Counted from the stretch's first letter, positions 24,675-37,330 are shown. The stretch is DNA of 64,000 bases from Tiliqua scincoides (GCF_035046505.1 NC_089827.1:17669353-17733352), one strand, 5' to 3'. The notes: a model not told the origin generated them from the sequence alone. Numbers and translations: made by a program.

Positions 24675-24813
24675 GGGCCCAATCCTATCCTTTTCAGTGC
24701 CAATGCAGTTTTAAGGCCTCAAGGAGGCCTCCATGACTATCCCCTTAGGCAGGTGTTGCCTGCCACATTGGCATGGCTGCATTGGTGCTGGAAAGTAGGA
24801 AAAGACTGGATCC
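24675..24813. mobile_element. Harbinger-like MITE (copy 2, degenerate)
   Basis: Starts GGGCCCAATCCTATCC and ends near gaaaagactggatc with the shared ggtgctggaaag motif. Internally shortened relative to other copies. Confidence 0.6.
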
Positions 24814-25118
24814 AAAAACTGAATCATGATTTTCAAATTAGTTTAGTACCATGAGAATGAACCTGCAATCATGCGTTCCTCATCCTATTGCATGTTTTTA
24901 ATTCAATGAGTGACTTCCTTTATGCAGGTCATCCACAGACCCCCAGTGGATACCAAATCTGTGGAAAAATAGTTTTAAAGACCCACTTCTATTGTCACCC
25001 CAGAATGCATTGGTATAGACACTATACTGCATTCAGCCACTAGTTGGGGTGAATAACAAAATCTAATGGAATGAAACTACAATAATTTAACAGCATGAAT
25101 GTAGGAAATTGGATTTTG

Positions 25119-25300
25119 GTGCTTTTTCCCCTTGTTATTAACATTATTATTATTAATAGTATTTATATACCACTTTTCAACAAAAAGTTTACAAAGCAGT
25201 TTACAGAGAAATTATCTAATGGCTTGGTGTCCCAAAAGGGCTCACAATCTAAAAGGAAGCAAAAGCAGATAGCCACTAGAAAAAACACTGCTGCGGTCAG
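25119..25300 (-). repeat. LINE 3' end with L2-like tail
   Basis: Plus strand reads attattattattaatagtat then ttatataccacttttcaac and gtttacaaagcagtttacag, the reverse complement of an aagtggtatataaat tail. Oriented on the minus strand. Confidence 0.65.
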
Positions 25301-26243
25301 GAGGGGTTACAAGACATTTAAAGGTGGACTTCTGAATCAGTGGATACCAAGATTCCCTCTGTAAAGCAAACCACAGTTCACTATTCCATCCAGGCTTAGG
25401 GTTATGCTTGCCCTCCAAACCAGTTACTACAGGTCAGTTTCAAAATGTAGCTTGCTACACAGGTTTGCAGGGCAAGTGCAAACCATTTGGCCAGTTTGGA
25501 TATTGTAGCAAATTATGGTTTATAGTAAAAGAGAAATAATACATTGCACCAAAGAGCTTGAGGGAGGAAAGCTTGTACAAGCACAAGGCTTGTTCATGTC
25601 ACACCAAACCAACACTGGCCAACTCAATGGCCAATTACCTTTTCCCATCTCTAGGAGTAGAATAAACAGTCAAGGAGCTGATAACATCGAGGTTAACCAG
25701 GCAGGTTTTGAAGTTCTCTAGAAATCAGGCCAGCTCACCCTGAAGGCACATTTGAGGGAGGGGGAAAACCAATTATCCTTATCTTTGCTAATCAGCTAGC
25801 AGAGATTCCAGAAAACAAGAGGCAGAGGTCCTGCTTTGTGTCTGGAAAACCCCTTTGATAAGCAAGCTCAGTGGTGCTTTATAGCCTGAAAGGATGACTG
25901 CATACTCAGAAGTCTCACTAATTTCAATGAGGCTTACTCCCAGGTGTGTACTGGAGTACATTAACAGAAAATCACAAGGAAAAGTTTGCGGTCAAGATCA
26001 GTTGGAAATAAGGAATTATTATAAATAAACTACAGCAAATTTCCTTCCTCCATTTTTAAACAGTGACTTTTAATCAAAATGAATAGAAATTTTTCAGTAA
26101 TTCATTAAATTAAATGCAAAAAATTATATTCTCACCAACAATCCCAAGTAAAAACTGAAGTTGTCCCCCCAAACATTTTACACTGTTCTACCTTTAGGAA
26201 AGAAAAAACTACTTTTTGAAGCTTGAGTTTTTTCTGTTGAAAG

Positions 26244-26508
26244 TAATCTGTGGAACTCCTTGCCACAGGAGGTGATGATGGCATCTGGCCTAGATGCCTT
26301 TAAAAGGGAATTGGGCAGATTTAAGCCCATCATAGGTTACAAGCCATGGGAATCTCTGAATTCCAAATGCAAGGCAGTAGCAGGAGGATACAGGTCTCTT
26401 GTTGTCTTGCGTGCTTCTTGAAGCATCTGGTGGGCCACTATGAAATACAGGAAGCTGGACTAGGTGAGCGTTTAGACTGATCCACTGGAGCTTTTCTTAT
26501 ATTCATAG
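26244..26508 (+). mobile_element. CR1 LINE 3' fragment
   Basis: Reads tgtggaactccttgccacag (WNSLP-type codons), then gcctttaaaagggaattggg, and the 3' UTR with gtgggccactatgaaataca and ggaagctggactaggtgagc. Same family as 18239-18985 but in the opposite orientation and more decayed. Confidence 0.85.
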
Positions 26509-27210
26509 GCTATGAAAGAACCCAAGTTTCAAAAAAGCAGAAGAAAATACCTGCCTCCACTTTTGTAAAAACATTTCTTGGACAGAGAATTAAAACAAAC
26601 ACCTGGCCAAAATCGATATTTTCCACACTTAGGACTTACACCCAAAAAAGTATGTGTTTAATAATCGAGCTTTTAATAAAGTCTATAAATATACTTGCAA
26701 GAATAAAAATCAGCTTCCAAAAATATAAAGCAATAATTAAACCATGAAACCACAGATTAGAATTAAAAAATTCATTTTATGTGCTCACAGTGTAGTTAAA
26801 ACCTGAGTTACTACATGACTGTACAAAGTTTTATGAAACTTCTATCTGCTTGAAAAATGCCTGCAATATTGCTGCAGTATTGTGGTGGGATTGGATTTTA
26901 CAACCATAGAGCCCAAAGTGTGAGTGTTGGGAGTATGTCTGTGGGGGTGGATGGTCTAAGTAGAGGGTACGGAGCACAAATAGAAGTTTGGCTCTTAAGC
27001 GACGACGCTTAACTAATAAGCCAAGCTAGTATTTGTGGATGCTTGACAATCATGCATTCAATTTTTATTGTTGCCTTCCTAGTTGACCCAGGAGAGTACA
27101 AAGTGTCAGGTCTCTGCTGCCTCTGCACTACAGGAAAAAAAGGCCCTTTACATGCTCTTTGTGCTGCTCCATGAAACCTGGAAGTGTGGGGATTCCATTT
27201 TCATTTACAG

Positions 27211-27470
27211 CAGTGGTCTCAAAACCATGGCCTGAGTTCTGCAGCAATAATAATTCCGGGAGGGGTGGTGGCAAAGCCCCCACAGCCACCTTTGGTCGCG
27301 CTGGATTGTTGCACACTTCACACGGGGGAGCTGCTTCTGCTGCATATCGCCCCAGAAGGCTCAGCACAAACTCCAATTTCCTGAGGAAGTGGCTTCCAGG
27401 AGTGAGGCTCTGCAATGGCCTGGTGCGAAGAAAGGCAGCTGTGGGGTACAACAGCAAGGTTTTGCCACTG
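27211..27470. mobile_element. hAT-like palindromic remnant
   Basis: Begins CAGTGGTCTCAAAACCATGG and near the right edge has ggttttgccactg. The inverted words aataataattccg and ttcggaattattatt lie inside and near the right edge. No clear target duplication. Confidence 0.45.
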
Positions 27471-28287
27471 CCATGTTCGGAATTATTATTCTAGCCCACT
27501 AGGCCCACAGGCCAGCGCTTGGATGCACCTGACTTACAGGGATAGCACGAACTCTTCCACAGTATTTATTACAATATTTATGTACTTTCTCAACAAACTC
27601 AAGGCAATTACAGAGGCAGGCTGAACATAAATTCATGTTTCAATTAGATTTTTACAAAGATTGGTTCTATGAGATTCCACATAGAAACCTCAGTTTCTCC
27701 AGGTGTTACCCTTCATAGTGTAGTCATTGTCCTAGCTCTTGTGTCCATCAAGCTCTCACAGGCAGCTGCAAACCAAGCTTCAGACCAGCTTCTCAACGAT
27801 GTTACCCATTTTTTTTTGCCAGCAACCCCCTCCACACTCCACTCCTCAGTCTCCCATCCAGCCAGGAAGCTGATTCTGCTAAGCTTTTTCGGGCAAGAAT
27901 GTAGCACAGAAAGAGCAGGCGAGAAGCAGATCATTGCAGCTTGTTGGAGGATGGGGGTGGCAGCCTCAGGGTGAAAGGTACCCCCAATCTGCCAGCAATT
28001 CATACCCCTTGCAATCTGCTGCCAATGCAGCCTTCATGTGGTGGCTGCATGGATGGGCCACCAGTGATGCAATTCCTTGAATCTTTATTCCAACTGCTAT
28101 GGGTAGTGCAAAAAATTGAGTTGAAGGGCTTCTTAATTTTTCTGCCTGTTGTTTGTATTCTCATAGTCATCCCTCTCACACAGTTCTCCTACTCACAATG
28201 AAAAACACAGAGGTCTCCTATATGTTTCCTAAACTTACAGGTCCCACGAACAACCCCTCCCCAAATGCCTGTCCATGATTCAAACTC

Positions 28288-28362
28288 TAAGGCTACAATC
28301 CTGGGAATCAGCCCCATTGAACATAATGGGACTTGCTTCTGAGTAGACATGCCTAGCCTTGC
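28288..28362. repeat. Dispersed hairpin repeat (single copy)
   Basis: A nearly consensus copy of the unit: gctacaatcctgggaatcag, ccccattgaacataatggga, cttgcttctgagtagacatg, cctag. The core folds on itself (cccattga with tcaatggg type). Other single copies lie at about 10611, 11710, 14395, 19194, 25886, 38508, 40859, 47003, 48067, 51183, 55396, 55733 and 61781. Confidence 0.8.
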
Positions 28363-29828
28363 CTTGCAAGTCACACACAGTTTGTTTTGGTTTTCAAATG
28401 CAATTTTACTGGGGGGGAGGGGATTTTAGAACTGTACACAACATGCAGTTTGATCCATTGCTGTCTTTGAATCCTAACTACTCGAAACAGCCAGCAGAAA
28501 TCAGCAGACATGCGGACTGTGACACAAAAGTTGCATAACCTTTGTATAAAAGTTCAGATTATATGTAAACCACTTGTTTTAACTGTTCTAGCAGTCAGGT
28601 TGCCTGTGAAACAAGCATACAGCAATGACTTGGACTTTCATCTGGGGATCCGAGTACAGACGAAAGTAAAAAATGGATGTTTGTCAAATCATAACTTTAT
28701 AGAACTTACAAATTTATTTTGGTAAGTAAAAAACGTTAATTATATAACACTTGTGAAAGCGTGTTAATAAATAAGCAGAAATAAAAGAACATTGATAAAT
28801 ATTGTGGAAGGTTAGCTGAAACTGGGTAAAAGAGGAAAGCACGTTGACAAAATTTGAAATGTGGCTCTAATTAAAAATGGCTGAAAGAGCAAAGCGATGA
28901 AAATCAAGTGGATAAAAGCCAAGACTACTGCTGTATACATGAATCTGAAACTCAGAAACTATATTTAAATCATTTTGATTTTTGGTTATCTTAAATCATG
29001 ATTGAGAATCTAGCAAGACTGATGCTTTGTGACCACAGGAAAAGTCACTGAAATATTTAGTGACTGCTTTAACATTTCTATTGTCTCAAAATATTTATCA
29101 GCACAGCTAAAATTAGCTAAGTGAGCAATTATGACAAAGCCTACCTACGAGCAGCTTCCCAAAAGCAGTTCATTCCACAAACACCAGAGGGCAGCATCCA
29201 ATAGGAATTCCAGTAAGATAGAGATACATTCTTACACCTAACAGGATAAGACAGAAACAGTCCTGTATGAATGTTACTTGCTTTATTTCAAGATTGTAAT
29301 GGAAGATTTTTGTTTGTTCTTTAAAAAGTTAGTTTCCAGTTACTGATAAGTGCATCATGGTAGCATTTGCATATTGTGTAAGATTAATTTACATCATATC
29401 AGGACAAATATACCCAAACAGTAGCTCCACAATGTCATAATTGCCCAAGGGCAATCGTACTGAAAAAGGATTCAATCGCTAGTGGGCATTTCTTAAACAA
29501 CTGTGACAACTTCCTAGTACTAAGCTTATTAAAAGACTATGTTCTCTCTCCAGTTTTGTACAGGGCACAGATAGCTTATCAGTGCTTAATAAAAAATCAC
29601 CAACAGTACACTTCAATATGCCTCTAAACTACTGGAAAAGTAATCCTAACTTGTATTTTAAAAGAGATTCTCACTGCGCAGTCCTAACAGTGGCCTGAGC
29701 CAGCGCAGCCATCCCTGCACTGGCTCAGAGTGTCGCAAACATGTGGCAAAGCACATTTGTGACTATGTGTGAGCCAGCATAAATTGGTCAGTCTTCAGAG
29801 TGCTACAAGACCTTCTGCTGCTTTTGCT

Positions 29829-29945
29829 GCAACTAACATAAGAAAATCCCTGCTGAATCAGCCCAAAGACCCATCTAGTCCAGCATTCTCTTTCCCACAG
29901 TGACCCACCAGTTGCTTCAGGAAGCTCAAAAGCATGAGCAAAAGG
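29829..29945 (-). mobile_element. CR1 LINE 3' UTR fragment
   Basis: Plus strand reads aacataagaaaatccctgct, gaatcagcccaaagacccat, ctagtccagcattctc and gacccaccagttgcttcagg, the reverse complement of the CR1 3' end seen at 18239. Confidence 0.75.
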
Positions 29946-31022
29946 CATACCTCTTCCACCAGAGATTCCCAATCTGACCATTGTGACACCCTGGGGTGAA
30001 GCAAGGCACCCCTGTGGGCATTATGGGAGACCTGCCACCAAGCAGTGAGACTGCGGTGAGAGCCTAAAAATAGCAGTAGGGAGGCTTGGTGCGGTGGGCC
30101 GAGCTGCCATGCATGAAAACTGCATGTTTGAAAAGGCTTCCCGCCCACCCTGGCCTCCTTACCACTATTCTAAACCATTTCTGCCCACCATTGCCAAACG
30201 CAACAGGGATCAAATGTGTACACCTGTGAACTGAGCAAAAATGGGTGAAGGTTCCTTACTGGCCTCACAACACAGAAGTAAGTGACCAGAGGGGGGCGGC
30301 AGGGTAAAATACTGCAAGCACCACAATGCGCAGTGTAAGCAGCCCTTCTTACTTGCCTTTCAGGCAGCGACGGCAATGTGCAGGCGATCGCCAAACAAAA
30401 TGGCATCTCCTACGTATTGCTATCGCTGCCCGGAATGACTTCAATCGAAAGTGGGAGGGGACGCTTACATGGTGCATTGCGGCACCTGTAGTACTTACCA
30501 CCCCACCCCTCCTTGGGCTACACTTCTGACCAGTGACATCATCACATGATGTGAAACGTGTCATCACCATTCACTTCCAGGTTCCTGGAACTGCTAGAAA
30601 GGGGAGTCACTGGACAGGTGAGTTTGGGAAGTGCTGCTCTTCCACCACTGCTCTCCTGCAATTGGCATTCTAAGGCACACTTCTGATGAACCAGTGCACC
30701 ATCACGACTATGAGCGATTGACAGAACTGTCTCCCGTGTTTCCAATTCTTCTTTAAATCCAAACAGGAGACCATCACCAGATCTTGTGGCCATGAATTCT
30801 ACAGACTAATTATGTGTTGTATGAAAAAGTGCCTCCTTTGGATATAAGTGTTAATAAAAACTGTCAGTGATATACTTCATATGCCAAACCAATCCCTGGA
30901 AATGGTAACTATTACTCTTTCAAACCATTTGCACTTACCTCTCTTGGATAACTTTTCCTCTAACAATTGTCTGGGCTTTTTTTAGGGGGGGCCTAATGTT
31001 TATTCTAACAAAGTATACTTAC
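29946..31022. other. Non-coding stretch with hAT-like remnants
   Basis: Words such as gattcccaatctgaccattg near 29965 and cagtgacatcatcacatgat type sequence near 30530 suggest decayed hAT-type elements, but I could not define ends. Open frames here are shadows. Confidence 0.4.
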
Positions 31023-31842
31023 CCGAGTTCTTGTGAGGGACAGCAGATGAACTGCTGAGTTAGGAGCTTCTGCCAACTGAAGTTTTCTAATGAATATCTA
31101 TCCTCTGTTGCACATTAGCTTAATACAGAGTAAATGCAGTAATTTCTTAGTAATTAAGCACAGAACTCATTAAAAGCCGAAGAACTGCAGCCTTTAAAAC
31201 ATATTCGACTAAAATGTGCAGAGGCTCAGCAGAAGTTCTAAATGGAGCAAGAATTAGTCATGCTAATAACACTGTCCCTCAGGAATGCAATCCATCAAAT
31301 ATGAAAGGTCTCCTGAAGCTGGTTACTTTATTAGCCTGCTGAAGTCCAATTTAGTTAGTTACTTCTATTAAGAGAAAAGGCTGACATGGTGAGACACACA
31401 GCATTAGATTCGCATCCAATATAAACTGCCAATGCCAACATAAACATTAATACTAAGAAAGAGGCAACCTAAATCCTCATCATAAATATATCATCTTGCA
31501 CTTTTTACAGCTCAGTCCTATATACTTGAAAATACAGCCTCACTTAAAGTTTTTGATTGGTTCTTGGAAACTGGAACATTCTTGGAAATTGAAAACGACT
31601 TATAACTAAACCAATTTTACTATAAATGGGCTCAATAACACTCTCTCAAGTGGTGGGCTCACAGAACCCGTTCCTATTGCACTACAAAGCACTGCTACGC
31701 CACAGAATGCCTTGCTACCCAAGGAGGTGGGTCGCGGGCCTGGCGTGACCTGGAAGAGGCTTCCAGTATCCCTACAATAAGTAGCCTCAAAGGATGCAAA
31801 GGTCAGAAGTTTGAGAACCACTAACTAACTTTTAAAGGAAAA

Positions 31843-31986
31843 TATACCCTGCACATGCCCGATCCCGGTTGATCTCAGAAGCTAAGCAGAGTCAGGCCTA
31901 GTTAGTATTTGGATGGGAGACCACCTGGGGATACCAGGTGCTGTAGGCTTATACCATAGTCTTTCGAGACTAAAGGTTGGCAACCT
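31843..31986 (+). mobile_element. 5S rRNA-derived SINE
   Basis: 31843-31950 aligns along almost the full length of 5S rRNA: gatctcagaagctaagcaga, gttagtatttggatgggaga and ggtgctgtaggctt are recognisable, including the internal A box and C box regions. The first ~10 bases of 5S are missing or changed. It continues into a non-5S tail, ccatagtctttcgagactaa and aggttggcaacc, so it is a SINE rather than a 5S gene. 5S-derived SINEs are known from squamates; I cannot confirm the exact family. Confidence 0.85.
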
Positions 31987-32162
31987 ATATGTTGAATGAA
32001 AAAAATTTTGAGTGAGGACTTGCTGTGATAGCAGTATAACACTGATTTGATACTGTAGTTCCAGTAATGCAAAATTGTGGTACTGTTACTTAGCAGTGAG
32101 TAAGTGCAAAGCTGTGAACTTCTCAAGAAATACTGTTGAGGTTTTTTTTAAAAATCAAGAGT

Positions 32163-32407
32163 AGACCTAGATCCAATGGGTACAAATGGCAAGAGAGGAG
32201 ATTCCGGTTGGACAACAGGAAGAAATTCTTGACGGTAAGGGCGGTTCAGCAGTGGAACAGATTGCCAAGGGAGGTGGCAGATTCTCCATCACAGATCTTC
32301 AAGCAGAGCTTGACAGGCACCTGCGACAGATACTCTAGGAGGACTTCCTACTACAGGCAGGTTAGACTCGATGACCTTGTGGGTCATTCCAACTTTACGA
32401 TTCTAAA
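32163..32407 (+). mobile_element. CR1 LINE 3' end (second subfamily)
   Basis: Translates as WQERRFRLDNRKKFLTVRAV, QQWNRLPREVADSPSQIFKQ, the CR1 RT C-terminus of the chicken-like type (FFTVRVVEHWNRLPREVV). Ends in ggtcattccaactttacgat and tct, the CR1 end with a decayed attctatg-type tail. Lies about 180 bp after the 5S SINE. Confidence 0.88.
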
Positions 32408-34010
32408 AAAAGTGACTAATTTCTGCCGCTCCAGCAATTCAACCACACTAACCAAGAGAGGGCAACCAGCATTCACTAACCTTCGTAAGCTGGTTAAGTT
32501 ATATTAAACTGAAACTTCCACTTATACAAATAGTTGCTGCAAGACTTGCACTGGAGTCAAGCTGCCACCTGTGCCCTTGCACCAGGGTTGAAACCTCATT
32601 TCCAAATCCCCTGGAGCAGTTCATGAGATCAAACTGCAGGTTCAACAACAGCAGCTTTCCTCCATCCCTTTTTAATTATAGGGCTTGAACAAGTCAATAC
32701 GAGGCTGGTTTAAAATAGACAACTGCAGAGGCGGTGTGGTGGCAGGAGTGTGCTTTATGTGTGTTGTACAGTACACTGCATAGAGCTAGAACCACCTCAG
32801 GCAAGTTTGCTACTCTCATTTTACTCCCTCTGTAATTGTCTGGCTCCATTCTGCAAGAAGAATTGGAACAGCAGTTGCCTCACACCTTTCATCTAGTAGT
32901 AAGTAGTGACTAAAGTGTTTTGTATTGACATGACTGGAGATCTTAGGAAATAAATTAAATCTGACATTACTTATAAATATTTAAATGTATAATCAACTTT
33001 AAAAAACAGTACACCCAATACTTCATGTAATCCCTTTGCAACGTGCAACAACAGGACAGCAAAGATTGCTCATGACCAGTGATACTGGAAAGAAGAGATT
33101 CCTCAAGACAACATAAATGCAACTGACATTATTTTTTGTTTCCAGTTTCTGCATGTTCAGCTTTGAAGCAGAATATATGTGTATATCACCCCAACTTTAA
33201 CACAAATACCCTTATTAAAAAACTAACTATAAATCTGGAATTAAAATTTCCTCATTTGTACCAAAAGGCCCTTTCTATCACTTCTGTCGCAAAACAGAGT
33301 CACTGTATAAAGAAGATAATGTTAAAGGAAAGGGATTCCTCATTAAATCTATGTGGAATATTTGCCTTATCCGATTTGCAACCCCCCTGGCTCTCTCTCA
33401 CTCACTAGCAGCACATTTTAGATCTGCGTGACCCTTAATGGCCTTCCGCTGGCCTTCCACTGAAACTCAAAAAACTTACCAACTTCCAAAGAAATCTTTA
33501 AAACAAATCTCACTACAGTATGAAGGGAAATGCAACTGACATGGACAAGAAATAGTTTTTTTTTCCAGAAAGTTCAAGGATACCAACCGCCTTGGGCATT
33601 TGCTTTGGCATGGGAATGGTGGAATACAAACATTTCAAATAATAACCATTCCATAGAATCACACTCAAAAGGAAAGGAGAGGTAGCTGGAGGAGAAATTG
33701 GTATTACAGGTTTGTTTAGCAAGCACAAGAAAGTTGCATTTGAAGCTGCCTGGTACACAGAGAGAGATGCTGACAACAATAAGCAATGGTGCTGGTTTCT
33801 CTTGCAGATCTTTAACAGCCAGGGTGGTCAGAGCTGATACTGCTCATCACCTACATTCCTGGCCAATGGCTGCTGATTGGTTTGCTTCCAAAGAGAGATT
33901 TGTTGTGCAAGGGACAAACTTGCCACTGCTGCACAATGGAAATGCTGTCCCTGTTCTGCCCAGGCACCACATGTAGTCCTCCTTGTCTGGAGGACAGGGA
34001 TGCTCTAGCT

Positions 34011-34382
34011 CAGGGGTGCTCAATAGGTGGATCGCGATCTACCGGTAGATCGCGAGGCAAAATGAGTAGATCGCAGAGTGCCGACCCCCCCCCTTTCAGG
34101 TGCCTCTGGGAGGAAACGCCAGGAGTAAGGCCCATTGTACTCAATGGGGCTTACTCCCAGGTAAGTGTGGCTAGGATTGCAGCCTCACAGCCTAATCCTA
34201 GGCATGTCTACTCAGGAGTAAGTCCTGTTATACTCAGTGGAGCTCAAGGTACACCAACATACATTGTACACATAAATGTTATATGTTATGATGGCGCGAA
34301 CATTGTAAAAAAAACTGGTAGATCTCCGGGCCTTGCTGGGTTTCAAAGTAGCTCTCGAGCCAAAAAAGTGTGAGCACCCCTG
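34011..34382. mobile_element. hAT-type element with perfect 8-bp target duplication, carrying hairpin-repeat DNA
   Basis: Starts CAGGGGTGCTCAATAGGTGG and ends GTGTGAGCACCCCTG. CTCTAGCT flanks it exactly (34003-34010 and 34383-34390). Near the left end is ggatcgcgatctaccggtag. About 34117-34250 inside is one and a half units of the hairpin repeat in inverted arrangement. Confidence 0.93.
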
Positions 34383-35604
34383 CTCTAGCTAGTCACATCT
34401 GCTAGCCGGGAACCCAGAAGGCCATGTGACAGAATGCCTGGGCAGACAAGACAGCCCAGAGCATCCCTGTCCCCGGATCAAGGAGGATTACACAAGGCGA
34501 CCTGGCGGAATGGTAAGGTCTGCTCACTGAGGGGGAGACGGGTTTGTCCAAACCCCAGATCCAGGCTTTGGGTCAGGGTTAAGATAGCCCTGATGTACAA
34601 GAACAGGAGCCTAAAGATTGAACCTCACAAGTTTCACACCTATCTAATCAGAAAGAGTACACTGCTGCATCCAGTTTTCTTATGTTCCACCTGCATGAAG
34701 AGTGGGGTAGGTAAAAAAGGAAATTTTATATTCAGATTTTTTTAAAAATTAAAATTGGATTTTGAAAAACTGTTACTATTAAATATATCTTTAAAAATAT
34801 AAACTCAGTTAATAACATAATAAACTGAACATAAGTGTGTTAATCATGGAGTAAATCTCTAACCTTGTGCATCATACTTTTGTAGTATAAGATTAGCCCT
34901 CCTAACTTCTGAATGTATGGACATGCAGACAGCAGTCTGCAAGAAAGATCTTAATATCTAGACAAGTTCACAAGGAAGAAGGTAATTCTTGAGTAGCAAA
35001 GGATGCAAAGGTTTGCAATGCACTCTTTATTTTATGCTGCTGGTTTTTAGCAATACTCTTCCACATGTGCCATTTTCTCATTTTTATTGTTTGCTATTTA
35101 TTGTATAAAACAAATATCCCTTATCCCAACCCAAACACTACCTTTACTTTATAAAAATAAAAACTATATCTGATATAAATATGTTGGCACAAAAATGTCC
35201 AGGATGCAAAAAGAAGGGACACAAAAGTCCAATACTGGGACATAACTGATTGGGTCACAGTTGTCCAGGATGCAATGGTTCTGTCACTACAAAATGTATA
35301 TATTTTCTACAATTGATTCATTCAGGCCCAACAAAAGACCAAGACTGATCTGGAAGCTGGGAGTTTTGGGAACCCCAATTTAAAACAATCCGCCCTGAGA
35401 AAGGGAAGAGAAAAGCAAAAGAATTCAGTATCACCAGAGGCCTAGCCTCTTCTCTGGAAAACAAAGTACTTTAAGTTGTAACCACTACCCTACAACCCCT
35501 AACAGCAAGATTGGAAAAACAAGAGCAAGAAAAGGTCTAGCAGAGGGGCTGATAGTTAACTCTCCTGACACAGCTACACTCCTCTACTTTCCAAGACACT
35601 ATTT

Positions 35605-35832
35605 CAGCTATTTTAAACCTTTTTCATCTTATGAAACTAACAAGGCACTAAAATTGTCAAGGAACACCATCGGTTTTTTGACAATTGAGAGGGCACTGCA
35701 TGCTGGCTGGGGGCTCACATCCCCAATGGCTCTAATATATGAACCTCCTCCAAACTCTTGCAGCACACCATTCTTGCGGTGAACCATTCGCAGCACACCA
35801 ATGTGCCCTGGCACACTGGTTGAATAATGCTG
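35605..35832. mobile_element. hAT-type element, CAGTGGTTTTCAACC family (copy 4)
   Basis: Starts CAGCTATTTTAAACC and ends GGTTGAATAATGCTG. Flanks CACTATTT and CCCTAATT match at 6 of 8. Confidence 0.75.
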
Positions 35833-36048
35833 CCCTAATTTCTACTTCAAGAGCATCAAGGTTTCCTCACTATTTATGAAATGCAAAAATGTTTCTCATC
35901 TCCCCCTTTAAAAGAAAAACGTACATGTTGTATAATAAATAGGCGTTCTAAAACCCTGACTAGGGGATGGTGGCGGTATTTAAGTCACCCAGGCAGAAAG
36001 CTATGAAAAAGAAAGAGCCTCTATGTAGCAAATCTGCTATCAGGGAAA

Positions 36049-36400
36049 TATCTGGTCTAGAGGGTAGAGCCTCCATTTGCCTGAAGATAACATCCACAGG
36101 TCGCCAGTTCGAGGCCACCGGCACCATGCGACCTTGAAGCAGCTGACAAGCTGAGCTGAGTTATTCCATCTGCTCTGAGCCTGGGAGGATGGAGGCCAGA
36201 ATGTGAAACCAGATCAGAGAGAAACATCTGAATGTTGTGGTTCTTGACAGATAGAACCTTCTTTCTATTGTAAAAATCCCTACGGGGATTTAAATTGCCT
36301 GCTTATGTAAACCGTCTTGAATAAAGTCTGAGGAGAAATCTGACGACCAAGCAAGGCGGTATATAAATACCTGTATTATTATTATTATTATTATTATCTA
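36049..36400 (+). mobile_element. tRNA-derived SINE with L2-like tail and (ATT)n
   Basis: The head has tRNA promoter-like boxes: tggtctagagggtagagcc (A box region) and ggtcgccagttcgaggcc (B box region). The body ends taaaccgtcttgaataaagt, ctgaggagaaatctgacgac, aaggcggtatataaatacct, then a run of tta/att triplets. The tail resembles the L2-like LINE tails in this window, consistent with mobilisation by such a LINE. Confidence 0.8.
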
Positions 36401-36639
36401 GGACTAGTTCATAAAACAGATAACATCCCCAAGGTTACAATACCATGCATGCTCTATAACGGTTTCTACACCAACACGCTAACCAACCAATTGCAGTAGC
36501 TCCCTCAAAGTTTTACCTTCAAAACATGAAGAGTGTAAAAAAGCAAAGGTTATAATTTTCTTACCCAAGATGCCCTACAAAAGCAGGGTTCTCATTATTT
36601 TTAATTCTCAAATAGATAATTTTTACCAAAAGACATTTA

Positions 36640-37330
36640 TTCATTCCTATCCACCCTTTCACCAAGATCCAAGGCAGCTAAAAAAAAATACAAAATTTAT
36701 TTTTTATTAAAACATTTCTATCCTGCCTTTCTTCTAGGATGCTCAAGGCAGCTCACAATGAACACACATACATTGGCTCCCCATGTTATGGGCATCTGAG
36801 TTACAGGTGGTTGTAACAACGCTTTTAAAACAACTATAAAAATAGGAAAACAAGTAGCAAATACAACAAGCAATAAAAATGAAGGCAGCAGTACACCAAA
36901 AAAAAATCAAACCCTTAACAGAAGTCAATAGTAGGAGAGAAAAAAAATAAAGCACAAAAATCTAAAAAGCTAAAACAGGCAGAAAACTTTAAAAGTTTTC
37001 AGAAGCCCCACCCTAAAAAGAAGGTACAGAGTTTACCTACTCAAGTGGGTACAGAAAACAGCACACAGTACAGAGGTATCAACTCAAGTGGGAGGGATTT
37101 CCAAAGCTGTGGTGCCACCACAGAGAAGGCCCTATCCCTTGAAGGTGCCAACCTAGCCTTAGCCAGGGATGTCACATGCAAAAGGGCCCCTCAGATGACT
37201 GATAGGAAAAGGCCATCCTTTAGACACCTCGGTCCCAAGTCATGAAGGGTTTTAAAGGTCACAACCAGACCCTTAACTATGTGTAGAAACAAGCCACAAT
37301 CGAGAGCAGTGGCCTGACTGATTTGCATTT
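36640..37330 (-). repeat. LINE-like 3' region, family uncertain
   Basis: Plus strand reads tttctatcctgcctttcttc and gatgctcaaggcagctcaca, the reverse complement of a LINE tail. Further right, ggagggatttccaaagctgt, gaaggccctatcccttgaag, aagggttttaaaggtcacaa and ccagacccttaac are words common in dispersed squamate LINE 3' regions. I cannot name the family from sequence alone. Confidence 0.55.

Noticed and set aside
31841-31950. Functional 5S rRNA gene
   Set aside because: The 5' end is missing or changed, internal substitutions are present, there is no T-run terminator directly after, and a SINE-type tail follows.
36049-36130. tRNA gene
   Set aside because: Only the promoter-box pattern is present; a cloverleaf with acceptor pairing was not found and the sequence continues into a SINE body.
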